Source of the DNA: Poseidonocella sp. HB161398
GTDB lineage: Bacteria; Pseudomonadota; Alphaproteobacteria; Rhodobacterales; Rhodobacteraceae
Reading direction: 5' to 3'
Length of the DNA stretch: 64,000 nt
Assembly: GCF_005870025.1 (NCBI RefSeq)
Contig: NZ_VATA01000002.1
Coordinates: 266,024 to 330,023 of the forward strand
A program made the position numbers and the translations under genes. The notes under the pieces are model-generated. The model did not search any database. It saw only the letters and a program-made list of their open reading frames with translations, and was not told the DNA's origin. Positions 56,005 to 64,000 of the stretch are shown piece after piece. Position 1 is the first letter of the stretch. Each line of letters opens with the position of its first letter.

Positions 56005-57096
56005 CTATTCGCTTTCGTCCGGCTTTTGAACAGCCTTCTTCAGCGCTGCAACGTCGCGGTAGAGCCTCGGCAGGCGGCGGATGCCCTTGTTGATCTCCAT
56101 CTGGGTCGACATTTCGACCGCCGGATGGCCCAGGATCACGCGGCCCGCGGGCACCTTGGTGAAGATCTTGGACGCCCCGCCCGCGACCACGTCGTCGCCG
56201 ATGGTGATGTTGTCGTTGACGCCCACCTGCCCGGCCAGCACCACGCGGCTGCCGATCTTCGTCGAGCCCGCCACGCCCACGAGCGAGCAGAACAGGCAGT
56301 CCTCGCCGACCTGGACGTTGTGGCCGATCTGCACGAGGTTGTCGATCTTGGTGCCGCGGCCGATGCGGGTGGCGCGGATCGTGCCGCTGTCGACCGTCGA
56401 ATTGGCGCCGATCTCGACATCGTCGCCGATCTCCACGCCGCCCAGGCTGTGGATGCGCGTCCAGGCGGTGTTGCGGGTCTCCTGCCGGTCGCCGAGGCTC
56501 TCGCGCACCGACTCCACCGCGGATTTCTCCGGCGTCACGAAGGAGAAGCCGTCGCCGCCCACCGCCGCGCCGGGCTGGAGGATGACCCGGTCGCCCATCC
56601 GCACGCGGCGCCCGACATGGGCCCCCGAGGACAGAAGGACATCGTCGCCGATCTCGCAATCCTCGGCCACAGTGGCATGGGGGGCGATCCGCGCGCGGGC
56701 GCCGATCCGGGTGCGCGGACCGATGACGGCGAGCGGACCGATGCACGCGCCCTCGCCGATCTCCGCCGTCGGGTCGATCACCGCGCTCGGATGGATGCCC
56801 GCCGCAATGGCGGGACCGGGATCGAGCGCGCGGGTGATGCCCGACATTGCGTAGCGCGGCCGCGGCACGAAAAGCGCCGCCTCGAGCCCGTAGCTCTGCC
56901 AGTCGGCCCCGTCCCAGAGCACGGCCGCGCGGGCCGCGCCCGCCTTCAGCCCCTCGGCATAGTCGGGCTTCATTGCCAGTGCCAGATCGCCGGGCCCGGC
57001 CGCGGCAGGCTCTGCCGCACCCGAGATGGGGATGTCCCCCTTGCCCTCCAGCCGCGCCTCGAGCGCGGCCGCGAGATCGGAAAGCAGAATGTCCAT
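56005..57096 (-). CDS. lpxD: UDP-3-O-acylglucosamine N-acyltransferase LpxD
   Basis: LpxD adds the second 3-hydroxyacyl chain to UDP-3-O-acylglucosamine in lipid A synthesis, taking it from ACP. The 363 residues have an N-terminal uridine-binding domain and a left-handed beta-helix of hexapeptide repeats (IDPTAEIGEGACIGPLAVIG). The catalytic His lies in VQIGHNVQVGED. The helical C-terminus is EMSTQMEINKGIRRLPRLYRDV. The usual neighbours bamA, fabZ and lpxA are absent; a private ACP and ketosynthase follow instead. Confidence 0.94.
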   Translation of the reverse strand: MDILLSDLAAALEARLEGKGDIPISGAAEPAAAGPGDLALAMKPDYAEGLKAGAARAAVLWDGADWQSYGLEAALFVPRPRYAMSGITRALDPGPAIAAGIHPSAVIDPTAEIGEGACIGPLAVIGPRTRIGARARIAPHATVAEDCEIGDDVLLSSGAHVGRRVRMGDRVILQPGAAVGGDGFSFVTPEKSAVESVRESLGDRQETRNTAWTRIHSLGGVEIGDDVEIGANSTVDSGTIRATRIGRGTKIDNLVQIGHNVQVGEDCLFCSLVGVAGSTKIGSRVVLAGQVGVNDNITIGDDVVAGGASKIFTKVPAGRVILGHPAVEMSTQMEINKGIRRLPRLYRDVAALKKAVQKPDESE

Positions 57097-57129
57097 GGCC
57101 TAACCCCGCCTCTTGATACGGGGCCGTGC

Positions 57130-58737
57130 TTAGCCCCGAACGCCGCCGATTGATACCCCGGCCTTGACCAGCGCGGAATAGACGGCGGCGTCACGCCCGT
57201 ACACGTCGCGGCGATACTGGAACGGCCCCTTGCCCGCGGGCGCGAAGGCCGTGCGGTAGCCGATATGCACCGGCACCGGATGCTCCAGCCGCACCGTCGT
57301 CTCCTGCCGGGTGGCAAGCTTCGACTGGAAGAACCCCTTGGGATCGCGGGTCTGCTGCGCCAGCAGCGTGTAGGCGAAGTCATGCGGATCGGCGAGCCGG
57401 ATGCAGCCATGGCTGAAGGCCCGGGTCTCGCGGCCGAAGAGCGATTTCGACGGCGTGTCGTGCAGGTAGATGTTGTAGGGGTTGGGGAACATGAACTTCA
57501 CCGTGCCGAGCGCATTGCCGGTGCTCGGCGGCTCCTTCAGGCCATAGGGGAAGTTCGACGCGCTGTAGGAGGCGAAATCCACCGCGCCACGGCTGACGGA
57601 ACGCCCGCTCTGATCGATCAGCTGCAGCTGCCCGGCGGCGTTCGGGTTCGCCTTCATCATCGGCAGGTACTCGTTGACGACGATCGAGCGCGGCACGTTC
57701 CAGGTCGGGTTGATGACCATGTATTCCATCACGTCGGAGAATTCCGGCGAGCGGTGGGTCGACTGGTTCTGGCCGACGACCGAGCGGGTCTCCAGCGTGA
57801 CCTTGCCGTTGTCGATGATCTTGGCGGTGAAATCGGGGATGTTCACCCAGACATGGCGCTTGCCCAGCGGGAAGTTCATCCAGCGCTCGCGCTCCATCGC
57901 GGCCAGCACCGAGGCCAGCCGGTCGGCGGGCTCCTTGTTGATCTCCGCCAGCGTGCCCTTGCCCGCGACGCCGTCCGGGGACAGCCCGTGATCGCGCTGG
58001 AAGGCCGCGACCTGCTGCACCACGGCATCGTCATAGGCCGCGCTGCCGCCGCGCCCGTATCCCATTGCCGAGAGCCGCGCGGCCATCTGGGCCACGGCCG
58101 GGCTGCTCTGGCCCTTCTGCAGCGCCGAGGCCTGCACCTTCGGGCCCCAGCCCGCCCCGCCGGCCAGCCGCTCCAGCCGGGCCTTCTCGGCCAGCAGCGC
58201 GGCGTATTCGCCGGTCTGCGGCGGCAGTGCGTCGATGAAGCCCGAGGGCGAGCTCTTGGCGAAGGCGGCCAGGGTGCGCGCCGGATCGCGGCGCGGCGCG
58301 TCGCGCTCGATGCCGCGGGCGACGCGCCGCGGCACCAGCACGCCGGACTGCACGTCATGGACATAGTCGAGGAAGGCCCGGCTATAGGCGACTTCCAGCT
58401 TGGCGAGATCGGCCTCGCTCTTCGCCGAGGAGGCCAGCGCCTTCAGCCCCGCCACGTCGTAGCGCCCTGCCGGGAGCCCGTGCCCGGGCGCCGCCTCGAG
58501 CGCGCGGACCAGTTCGCGCACGCGCTGGCGCTCGCGGTTGCCGCGGCCCGTCCAGAGCGCGTCGTAATTCGCCGCCTTGTAATAGGCCGCCAGCGCCTGG
58601 TCCTTTGCCGAAAGCTGCGCCACGGCCTGGGCAAAGCCGGTGCTCTGCGCCAGGACCGGCGCCGCCGAGGCAAGCATCGCCCCGCAGGCAAGCGCGGCAA
58701 GCCAGCTCCGGACCGGCCGGGAAAGGGTCAATTGCAT
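57130..58737 (-). CDS. Murein L,D-transpeptidase (YcbB/LdtD type)
   Basis: L,D-transpeptidases make 3-3 crosslinks in peptidoglycan. The 535-residue protein has a Sec signal peptide (AALACGAMLASAAPVLAQ) and a scaffold domain. A peptidoglycan-binding module follows (SPAVAQMAARLSAMGYG, then VAAFQRDHGLSPDG), then the YkuD catalytic domain with FSHGCIRLADPHDFA holding the catalytic Cys and His. The size and order match LdtD. The ATG at 58737 follows GGAGG. A MepK-like gene lies divergently 321 bp away. Confidence 0.93.
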   Translation of the reverse strand: MQLTLSRPVRSWLAALACGAMLASAAPVLAQSTGFAQAVAQLSAKDQALAAYYKAANYDALWTGRGNRERQRVRELVRALEAAPGHGLPAGRYDVAGLKALASSAKSEADLAKLEVAYSRAFLDYVHDVQSGVLVPRRVARGIERDAPRRDPARTLAAFAKSSPSGFIDALPPQTGEYAALLAEKARLERLAGGAGWGPKVQASALQKGQSSPAVAQMAARLSAMGYGRGGSAAYDDAVVQQVAAFQRDHGLSPDGVAGKGTLAEINKEPADRLASVLAAMERERWMNFPLGKRHVWVNIPDFTAKIIDNGKVTLETRSVVGQNQSTHRSPEFSDVMEYMVINPTWNVPRSIVVNEYLPMMKANPNAAGQLQLIDQSGRSVSRGAVDFASYSASNFPYGLKEPPSTGNALGTVKFMFPNPYNIYLHDTPSKSLFGRETRAFSHGCIRLADPHDFAYTLLAQQTRDPKGFFQSKLATRQETTVRLEHPVPVHIGYRTAFAPAGKGPFQYRRDVYGRDAAVYSALVKAGVSIGGVRG

Positions 58738-59058
58738 GGGAACCTCCGCCTGAATGAAATCTGCACTGCTCAAGGGGACGGTATCGGCCGCCCCCGCCGG
58801 GAGCGAAATCACAATTTTGCCCAGCCGGGCAAAGTGTCGCGGAAATGGCACTCCGGCCCCCGCCGGGAGAATCAAGGGCTGATCTTAACATATTGCATAG
58901 ATCGGCGGATTTCCGCGCACCCCGGGAAGGTTCCCTTCATGCGGCCTTATTTCCTTTGATATTCACCAAATTTATGGCATTTCGATGCTAAGGCAGAATG
59001 CGAATTGAGCCGGAACGGCCGGTCGCGAAACTTGAGGCAGATCGAGCGGGGACTACCA
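58738..59058. other. Divergent promoter region between the L,D-transpeptidase and MepK-like genes
   Basis: About 320 bp without a gene. The stretch 58880-59000 is clearly AT-richer than its surroundings (AACATATTGCATAG, then TTTGATATTCACC), as expected for promoters in both directions. I cannot fix a -35/-10 pair with confidence. Confidence 0.45.
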
Positions 59059-59625
59059 ATGAACGACAGCGAAAGCTGCGTAAGCAGGCGTGCTTTACTC
59101 CGGGCCTTTGCCGCTACGGCAATCGCCGCGGCGCCCACCTATTCCAAGGCCGCAGGATTCCTGCGCGGGGGCGGCGACATCCGAAAACTCCAGATGTATT
59201 CCGGCCGGACCGGCGAGCGCATCGACGTGATCTACTGGGTCGATGGCAAGTACATCAAGGAATCGCTTCGCGAAATCAACGTGTTCATGCGTGACTGGCG
59301 ACAGAACTCGGCGAAGCCGATCGACACGCGGACACTCGACATCATGTCCGCGTCGCACAACCTGATGGGCACGAGCGAACCCTACCTGATGCTTTCGGGC
59401 TACCGTTCGCCGCAGACCAACGCCTATCTGCGCTCGCGCTCCAGCGGCGTCGCGCGCAACTCGCTGCACATGAAGGGCCAGGCCGCAGACCTGCGGCTGA
59501 AAACGCGCTCGGTCAACCAGATGGCCCAGGCCGCGACCTCCTTCAGTGCCGGCGGCGTCGGGCGCTACTACGGCTCGAATTTCGTGCACATGGATTGCGG
59601 CCCGGTCCGCGCCTGGCGCGGCTGA
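59059..59625 (+). CDS. MepK-like DUF882 murein endopeptidase with Tat signal
   Basis: The 188-residue protein begins with a twin-arginine signal peptide (SRRALLRAFAATAIAAAP). The DUF882/peptidase M15-type domain follows: LSGYRSPQTNAYLRSRSSGV, then SLHMKGQAADLRL and NFVHMDCGPVR, which supply His, Asp and His ligands for zinc. E. coli MepK (YcbK) cuts 3-3 crosslinks and its gene lies beside ldtD, as here. The ATG at 59059 is preferred; an in-frame start at 59005 would move the Tat motif inward. Confidence 0.88.
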   Translation: MNDSESCVSRRALLRAFAATAIAAAPTYSKAAGFLRGGGDIRKLQMYSGRTGERIDVIYWVDGKYIKESLREINVFMRDWRQNSAKPIDTRTLDIMSASHNLMGTSEPYLMLSGYRSPQTNAYLRSRSSGVARNSLHMKGQAADLRLKTRSVNQMAQAATSFSAGGVGRYYGSNFVHMDCGPVRAWRG

Positions 59626-59670
59626 GCCCGCCGCGATGCGGAGGCGGCCCGTGCCGCCCCCGCCGCGCGC

Positions 59671-60282
59671 CTAACCGATAAGGCTCTTGATCCCGGCGAT
59701 ATGCGACAGCTCCGCGCCAAGCGCGGCAGCCGCCAGACCGGCGACCTCTTCCTCCAGCGCATCCTTCGCCACCACCCGGTCGACCAGGCCCCAGTCCAGC
59801 GCCTCGGCCACCGGGATCTTCTGCCCCGCCATCAGGATCATCTTCGCCCGCGAGGGGCCGACCAGCCGCGCCAGCCGCCCCGGATCCGAGGGCTGCGGCA
59901 GGAAGCCCAGCGACATCACCGGATAGAAGAGCTTCGCCCCCTCGACCGCGACCCGCAGGTCGCAGGCCAGCGCCATGCCCATCGAGCCGCCCGCCAGCGT
60001 GCCGTTCAGCGCCGCGATCGACAGCCCCTCGAAGGCCGCGATCGCGCCCGAGGCGCGTTCCCAGACCGGATCGGTCGGCAGGCCGCTCTCTGCCTCCGCC
60101 AGATCCATGCCCGCGCTGAAGACCTTGCCCGTCCCGGTCAGGACGATCGCCTTGGCGCGGCCCTGCGCCTCCTCGGCGAACTCCGCCACCGCCTCGAGCA
60201 TGGCATAGGTCACCGAATTGGCCTTTTCCGGCCGGTTCAGCCGCACGGTCCAGAGCGCGCCGTCCTTCCGGGTCTCGATCAT
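59671..60282 (-). CDS. Enoyl-CoA hydratase/isomerase family protein
   Basis: The 203-residue protein is a crotonase-fold enzyme, shorter than the usual 260 residues because the C-terminal helices are reduced. It has LTGTGKVFSAGMDLAEAE, where the backbone oxyanion hole begins, and LNGTLAGGSMGMALACDLRVA. The usual catalytic glutamates cannot be assigned with certainty, so isomerase, hydratase or another activity is open. Its ATG overlaps the stop of the SDR gene upstream (ATGA), implying a common pathway. Confidence 0.85.
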   Translation of the reverse strand: MIETRKDGALWTVRLNRPEKANSVTYAMLEAVAEFAEEAQGRAKAIVLTGTGKVFSAGMDLAEAESGLPTDPVWERASGAIAAFEGLSIAALNGTLAGGSMGMALACDLRVAVEGAKLFYPVMSLGFLPQPSDPGRLARLVGPSRAKMILMAGQKIPVAEALDWGLVDRVVAKDALEEEVAGLAAAALGAELSHIAGIKSLIG

Positions 60283-61037
60283 GCCGCCACGAGCCCCGCG
60301 CGGCGCCGGATTTCGGGATCGCGCAGCGACACTTCGGTGCCCACCAGGTCGTCGGCCTCCGCGCCGCAGAGCCAGACCAGCGCGCGCGCCGGCCAGTCGG
60401 CCGGAATATGCTCCGACCAGTCGAGCTGGCTGACCGGGTTCACCCCCGAGGCCTTGATCTGCACCTGCATCTCGGTCGCCACCGTGCCCGGGCTCAGCCC
60501 GATGGCGCGGATGCCCTCGCCGCGCCCCTCCAGATCGGCCGAGCGGGTCAGCATCGCCACCGCGGCCTTCGAGGCGCAATAGGCGCTCCAGCCCTCGAGC
60601 GGACGCGAGGCCGCGCCCGAGGAGACGGTCAGGATCGTTCCGCCGCCATTGGCCGCCATCACCGGCAGCGCCGCGCGCATGCCGTGATAGACGCCCTTCA
60701 CGTTGATATCGATGAGCTTGCCCCAGTCCTCGGGATCGGCCCCGCCAAGCGGCGCGATCGGCTCGATCACCCCGGCATTGTTCACCAGCACGTCGAGCCG
60801 GCCGAAGCTCTTCTCGACCGCGGCCACCGCCGCCTCGACCTCCCAGTAGCGCGAGACGTCGCAGGTGATCGCCACCGCATCGCCGCCGAGCTCGCCGGCC
60901 AGATCGGCAATCGCCTCGCGGCTGCGCGCCGCCAGCGCGACCTTCGCCCCCGCCGCGGCGAAGGCCCGTGCGGCGGCCGCGCCGATTCCGCGGCTTGCGC
61001 CGGTCACCAGAACCGCTTTTCCGGTCAGATCAGTCAT
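60279..61037 (-). CDS. Short-chain dehydrogenase/reductase (intact active site)
   Basis: The 252-residue protein has all SDR motifs: TGASRGIG for NAD(P) binding, NNAG, TVSSGAASRPLEGWSAYCASK with the Ser-Tyr-Lys triad, and LSPGTVATEM. AARSR after the second strand suggests NADP preference. AAGGAGG precedes the ATG. It forms a two-gene unit with the overlapping crotonase-fold gene. The substrate is unknown, perhaps a 3-hydroxyacyl compound. Confidence 0.9.
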   Translation of the reverse strand: MTDLTGKAVLVTGASRGIGAAAARAFAAAGAKVALAARSREAIADLAGELGGDAVAITCDVSRYWEVEAAVAAVEKSFGRLDVLVNNAGVIEPIAPLGGADPEDWGKLIDINVKGVYHGMRAALPVMAANGGGTILTVSSGAASRPLEGWSAYCASKAAVAMLTRSADLEGRGEGIRAIGLSPGTVATEMQVQIKASGVNPVSQLDWSEHIPADWPARALVWLCGAEADDLVGTEVSLRDPEIRRRAGLVAA

Positions 61038-61126
61038 TTGCCCTCCTTGTCGGGCGTCGCTATTCCCGTTCCGGCCCAACCCTGCCAGAACGGTGGCAAA
61101 GGACAACCCCATCCGGAGAATCGCCC

Positions 61127-62587
61127 ATGACCCGACATCTGCCCGCGCTCGCGCTGCTTCTCGGCAGCGCTGCGCCGCTTCATGCCGACATCCGTCCGGA
61201 CGAGGTCTGGCAGCAGTGGCAGGACGTCGCCGCGGTCTACGGCATGCAGCTCGCCGCGGCCGCCGAAGAGGAGCGCGACGGCACGCTGACGCTCGAATCG
61301 GTGACCGCGACCCTGTCGATGGGCCTCCTCGGCACGGTGTCGCTGGCGATCCCGGAAATCGCCCTTGCCGGGCAGGGCGGCGCGGTCGCGATCCGCTATC
61401 CGCAGCCGCTGGCGGTCGCCTATTCGCAATCCGCTGACGGGGTCGCCGCCACCGAGTCGCATCTGTCTCTGCCGATGGACGGACTCGAGATCCGCGCCAC
61501 GGGCGATGGCGGCGAAATCCGGTATCGCTACGACGTCCCGTCGCTGAGCGCGACCGGCACGACCGAGACGCGCCTGACCGATGGCGGGCTCCTGCAAAGC
61601 GGCACCGTCAGCGCGCTGATCGAAAAGGCCGCGGGCGAACTGGTCCTGCCCCGCGGCGCGGCGACCGGCAGTGCCGAGGCGCACTTCACCGCCGCGCACT
61701 GGCAGCAGGAGACCCTGCTGCAGGACTCCACCGGCGCTCCGGCCGGGCGGCAGCAGATCGCGCGGGAGGACTTTTCCTCCGAGGCCAGAGCGATTGCCGA
61801 GGGCGGCGCGTTCCAGAGCTTCACCGGACAGGGCCATGCCGCGCAGACCCGCCAGGTGTCGGATGCGCCCCTGCCGGACGGGCTGCCGCCGATCTCCTTC
61901 GCCTATGCCGCCGAGAACGAGGAGACCCGCCTTGCCGCCGCGGACGGGCGCGGCAGCTTCGCGATCTCCGCGGATCGGGGCGACCTGGCGGTCACGGGGG
62001 TGCCCGGCTTTGCCGCGCCGGTCGAGCTGCAACTCGGTGCCAATAGCCTCGAGACCAAAGTGCCCTATGCGCTCTCCGGCGGGCCGGCGCCGGTCTCGCT
62101 TCAGCTCGACGCGCAGTCGCTGACCCTCGGCGACCGGCTCTGGCGGGAGATCGACCCTGACGGCCATGTCAGCCGCGACCCCGGTACCCTGTCGCTCGAT
62201 CTCGGCGGCACGGTCACGCCGCCGCAGCCGGGCTTCCTGCCGATGGCCGTGCCCTTCGGCATTGACGCGGTTGAGATCCGCAAGCTCCTGCTGTCGCTTG
62301 GCGGCGCGGTGCTGGAGGGCCAGGGCGCCTTCCAGCTCGAGACCGGCGCAGAGGGCCTGCCGGAGCCCGTCGGCAAGATGGATCTGAGCCTCGAGAACGG
62401 GCTGGCGCTGCTCGACGGGCTGATCGCGGCCGGGGTGATCCCGCAAGAGCAGGCCTTCGGGCTGCGGATGATGCTGGGCGTTGTGGCGCGGCCCGATGGC
62501 GATGGCGACCGGCTGGTCAGCGAGATCGAGCTGGAGCCGGGGCGCAACCTGGTGCTGAACGGGATGCGGATGCCGGTCCAGCCCTGA
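61127..62587 (+). CDS. DUF2125 periplasmic protein
   Basis: The 486-residue protein has a Sec signal peptide (HLPALALLLGSAAPLHAD). The start of the DUF2125 domain follows (IRPDEVWQQWQDVAAVYGMQL, then GLLGTVSLAIPEIAL). The rest is beta-rich with LPMDGLEIRATGDGGEIRY and repeated LSLDLGGT-like strands. The family is common in Rhodobacterales and its function is unknown. The ATG at 61127 follows CCGGAG. Its 3' end overlaps the convergent gene at 62517 by 71 bp. Confidence 0.85.
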   Translation: MTRHLPALALLLGSAAPLHADIRPDEVWQQWQDVAAVYGMQLAAAAEEERDGTLTLESVTATLSMGLLGTVSLAIPEIALAGQGGAVAIRYPQPLAVAYSQSADGVAATESHLSLPMDGLEIRATGDGGEIRYRYDVPSLSATGTTETRLTDGGLLQSGTVSALIEKAAGELVLPRGAATGSAEAHFTAAHWQQETLLQDSTGAPAGRQQIAREDFSSEARAIAEGGAFQSFTGQGHAAQTRQVSDAPLPDGLPPISFAYAAENEETRLAAADGRGSFAISADRGDLAVTGVPGFAAPVELQLGANSLETKVPYALSGGPAPVSLQLDAQSLTLGDRLWREIDPDGHVSRDPGTLSLDLGGTVTPPQPGFLPMAVPFGIDAVEIRKLLLSLGGAVLEGQGAFQLETGAEGLPEPVGKMDLSLENGLALLDGLIAAGVIPQEQAFGLRMMLGVVARPDGDGDRLVSEIELEPGRNLVLNGMRMPVQP

Positions 62588-63854
62588 GCCCGGCCCGGCG
62601 GCAGATCGCCAGCCCTTCGAGCAGGCCCAGGATGACCGCGGCGATGCCGATATGCGAGGGACAGTCCTCGCCCGCCGCGTCGATCCAGGCCGCGGGCGGT
62701 CCGGCCTCTGCCAGCAGATCCGCCCAGCCGAAACCGGCACCGCGCAGCAGCTCCCCGGAGGAAAGCGCAGCCAGCGCGCCAACCTCCCCGCGGGCCAGGG
62801 CCGCCATGCCGTACCAGGGGATGACCAGCGGCTGGCGCAGGGCGCCGGTGCCGGGCGTCTTCTCCGCCGGAGGGTCCCCGGCCGCGGCGATCCGGACATG
62901 CACGGCGCCCGGCACCGGCGGCCCGCCAAGCGCCAGCCCGGCCTCCGCGAGCGTGGCGCGCCCCGCCTGCCCGAGCGCGAGCCGCGCGGCGCGCTGCCAG
63001 ACCCGGCCGCCGGCGATACGCACCGGTCCGATGCCCTCCAGCAGGGTCCCTGCCCGTTTCAAGAGCCGCCGCAGCCAGCGGTCCCGCGCCGCCTGCCCTT
63101 CGGCCAGCGCCTCTGCCATCGGCGCCCCGGCAGCGGCCCGCATCAGCAGCACGTAGCCCGCCAGTGTCGGGTGCAGCGAGCGGTCGGCATAGAGCCCGTC
63201 GAACCCCGCGGCGCTGTCCCGCGACAGGAGCGGCGACAGGTCCTCCGCACCGAGCCGCGCGGCCTCGCCGCCAAGCCACCGTTCCATTGCCGGATAGCGG
63301 TAGGCGCCGTCCTGCCAGTAGCGGCCGGTTTCCAGATGGACATGCGCGGTCATGAGCCCGGTCCAGGGCAGCAGCCGCAGATCCGCGCCGAAGGCCGCGC
63401 GCCATTGGCCGAGCGCGGCCATGTGGCGGCGGATCATCTCGCGATCGCCGGCAGGCGAGATCAGGTGCCGCGCGATATGGCTGAACCCGTCGGCAAAAAG
63501 CTGCTGCGGTGCCTCGAGGATGGCATTGCCGAAGCGCGGATCGGGCAGGATCAGAAGCACCGGAATGCCCGGGCGATGGCGCTGCGCCACCTCCGCGAAA
63601 AGGCCGTGGTTCCACACGGGAAGCCCGGCGCCGCCGACGAAATGCGTGCATTCACAGGGGGGCGGAACAGCGCCCTGCCGGGCGAGATGCCGCCAGCGGG
63701 CGGCATGGCTGGGACCGGCGAGGATGCCTTCTCCGGGCGCGGGCGCCAGCCCGGCCAGCGCTGTCGCGCGCAGGGCCGACAGTTCGCCGGCCAGGGCCTC
63801 CGCGCTACGCGCCGCCGCGGTGCCGGGGCGCAGGAACGCCCTGGTGCTGTCCAT
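62517..63854 (-). CDS. Hypothetical protein, 445 residues, possibly SGNH-hydrolase-like
   Basis: I do not recognise a firm family. After a helical N-terminus come CECTHFVGGAGLPVWNHGLF and IPVLLILPDPRFGNAI. A later DGLYADRSLHPTLAGYVLL has the Asp-x-x-His-Pro spacing of the last block of SGNH/GDSL hydrolases. I could not assign the nucleophilic Ser block. GGAGGAGGCGGAG precedes the ATG. The last 24 codons overlap the DUF2125 gene on the other strand. An insertion-sequence end lies 54 bp upstream and may affect its promoter. Confidence 0.6.
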   Translation of the reverse strand: MDSTRAFLRPGTAAARSAEALAGELSALRATALAGLAPAPGEGILAGPSHAARWRHLARQGAVPPPCECTHFVGGAGLPVWNHGLFAEVAQRHRPGIPVLLILPDPRFGNAILEAPQQLFADGFSHIARHLISPAGDREMIRRHMAALGQWRAAFGADLRLLPWTGLMTAHVHLETGRYWQDGAYRYPAMERWLGGEAARLGAEDLSPLLSRDSAAGFDGLYADRSLHPTLAGYVLLMRAAAGAPMAEALAEGQAARDRWLRRLLKRAGTLLEGIGPVRIAGGRVWQRAARLALGQAGRATLAEAGLALGGPPVPGAVHVRIAAAGDPPAEKTPGTGALRQPLVIPWYGMAALARGEVGALAALSSGELLRGAGFGWADLLAEAGPPAAWIDAAGEDCPSHIGIAAVILGLLEGLAICRRAGLRAGPASASRSAPGCAPAPARSR

Positions 63855-63907
63855 CTCCGCCTCCTCCGTCCCGGATGGCCTCCGGGACGCAGTCTGTGCA
63901 GAGCCGT

Positions 63908-64000
63908 GGCCTTGTTGCACAAATCGGGGGCTGAGCGCGGTTCCCCTTTCCCCGGACGGACTTATCCTACGGCCACAGTGACGGGTATGCCGAGCGCGGT
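63908..64000 (+). mobile_element. Left end of an IS5-family-like insertion sequence, cut by the window edge
   Basis: GGCCTTGTTGCACAAATC at 63908-63925 resembles the terminal inverted repeats (GGCTTTGTTGCACAAAT type) that I recall from IS5-family elements. A short leader follows, then an open frame from GTG at 63978 or ATG at 63987 (MPSA) that could begin a transposase and runs off the border. Without the other end the family cannot be confirmed. Confidence 0.5.

Overview
The window is GC-rich, densely coded chromosomal DNA of an alphaproteobacterium, most likely of the order Rhodobacterales (Rhodobacter/Paracoccus relatives). The reasons are the gene orders ruvC-ruvA-ruvB near ybgC-tolQ-tolR-tolA-tolB, dnaG-rpoD and purL-bolA-grxD; a coenzyme-B12-dependent ribonucleotide reductase (nrdJ) behind NrdR boxes; Usg, DUF2125, IalB-type and DUF1127 proteins; a VPxLP-type C-terminal sorting tail; and operators resembling the Rhodobacter carbon-metabolism repressor CceR. 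Almost everything looks like core genome. No CRISPR array, prophage or large island is visible. One insertion-sequence end appears to lie at the right border.

Layout. 1-2.4 kb: a lipoprotein cut by the window edge, a YjbQ-family enzyme and a two-gene unit of unknown function. 2.4-10 kb (minus strand): aroA, rpoD, dnaG, glutamate dehydrogenase and a small membrane protein. 10-16.6 kb (plus strand): an isolated flagellin gene, a lipoprotein, homoserine dehydrogenase, glpX and recJ, then three identical tRNA-Glu genes. 17-25.8 kb: the Tol envelope operon, a 570-bp spacer with three palindromic repeats, ybgC, two conserved genes of unknown role and the ruvCAB recombination operon. 26-32 kb: a DUF1127 protein, prmA, a P-loop protein without the Walker A lysine, and nrdJ. 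32-38.7 kb: a sorted surface protein, an Atm1-type ABC exporter, lipoproteins, a degenerate SDR protein, an RsmC-like methyltransferase and clpS. 38.8-47.4 kb: a HAD hydrolase, two small domain proteins, purL-bolA-grxD, then two glyceraldehyde-3-phosphate dehydrogenase genes that differ at the coenzyme-selecting residue. 47-53 kb: coaD, usg, gyrA, a metallophosphoesterase-like protein without its metal ligands, and a CorC/HlyC-family membrane protein. 53-64 kb: a candidate small RNA, ialB, an ACP-ketosynthase-lpxD acyl cluster, a divergent L,D-transpeptidase/MepK-like pair, an SDR-enoyl-CoA hydratase pair, a DUF2125 protein and an unknown protein next to the insertion-sequence end.

How the genes work together. 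Envelope biogenesis dominates: Tol complex, LpxD with a dedicated ACP and ketosynthase, and a peptidoglycan pair that would make and cut 3-3 crosslinks. Central carbon metabolism is represented by glpX and the two gap genes. Both gap genes and a DUF1127 gene carry copies of a TGTTAGCGCTAACA-like operator, so one LacI-type repressor probably controls them together. The most interesting undescribed items are that operator set, the small RNA or peptide unit at 53.6 kb, the palindromic repeats in the tol spacer, and three proteins that keep a well-known fold but have lost its catalytic residues.
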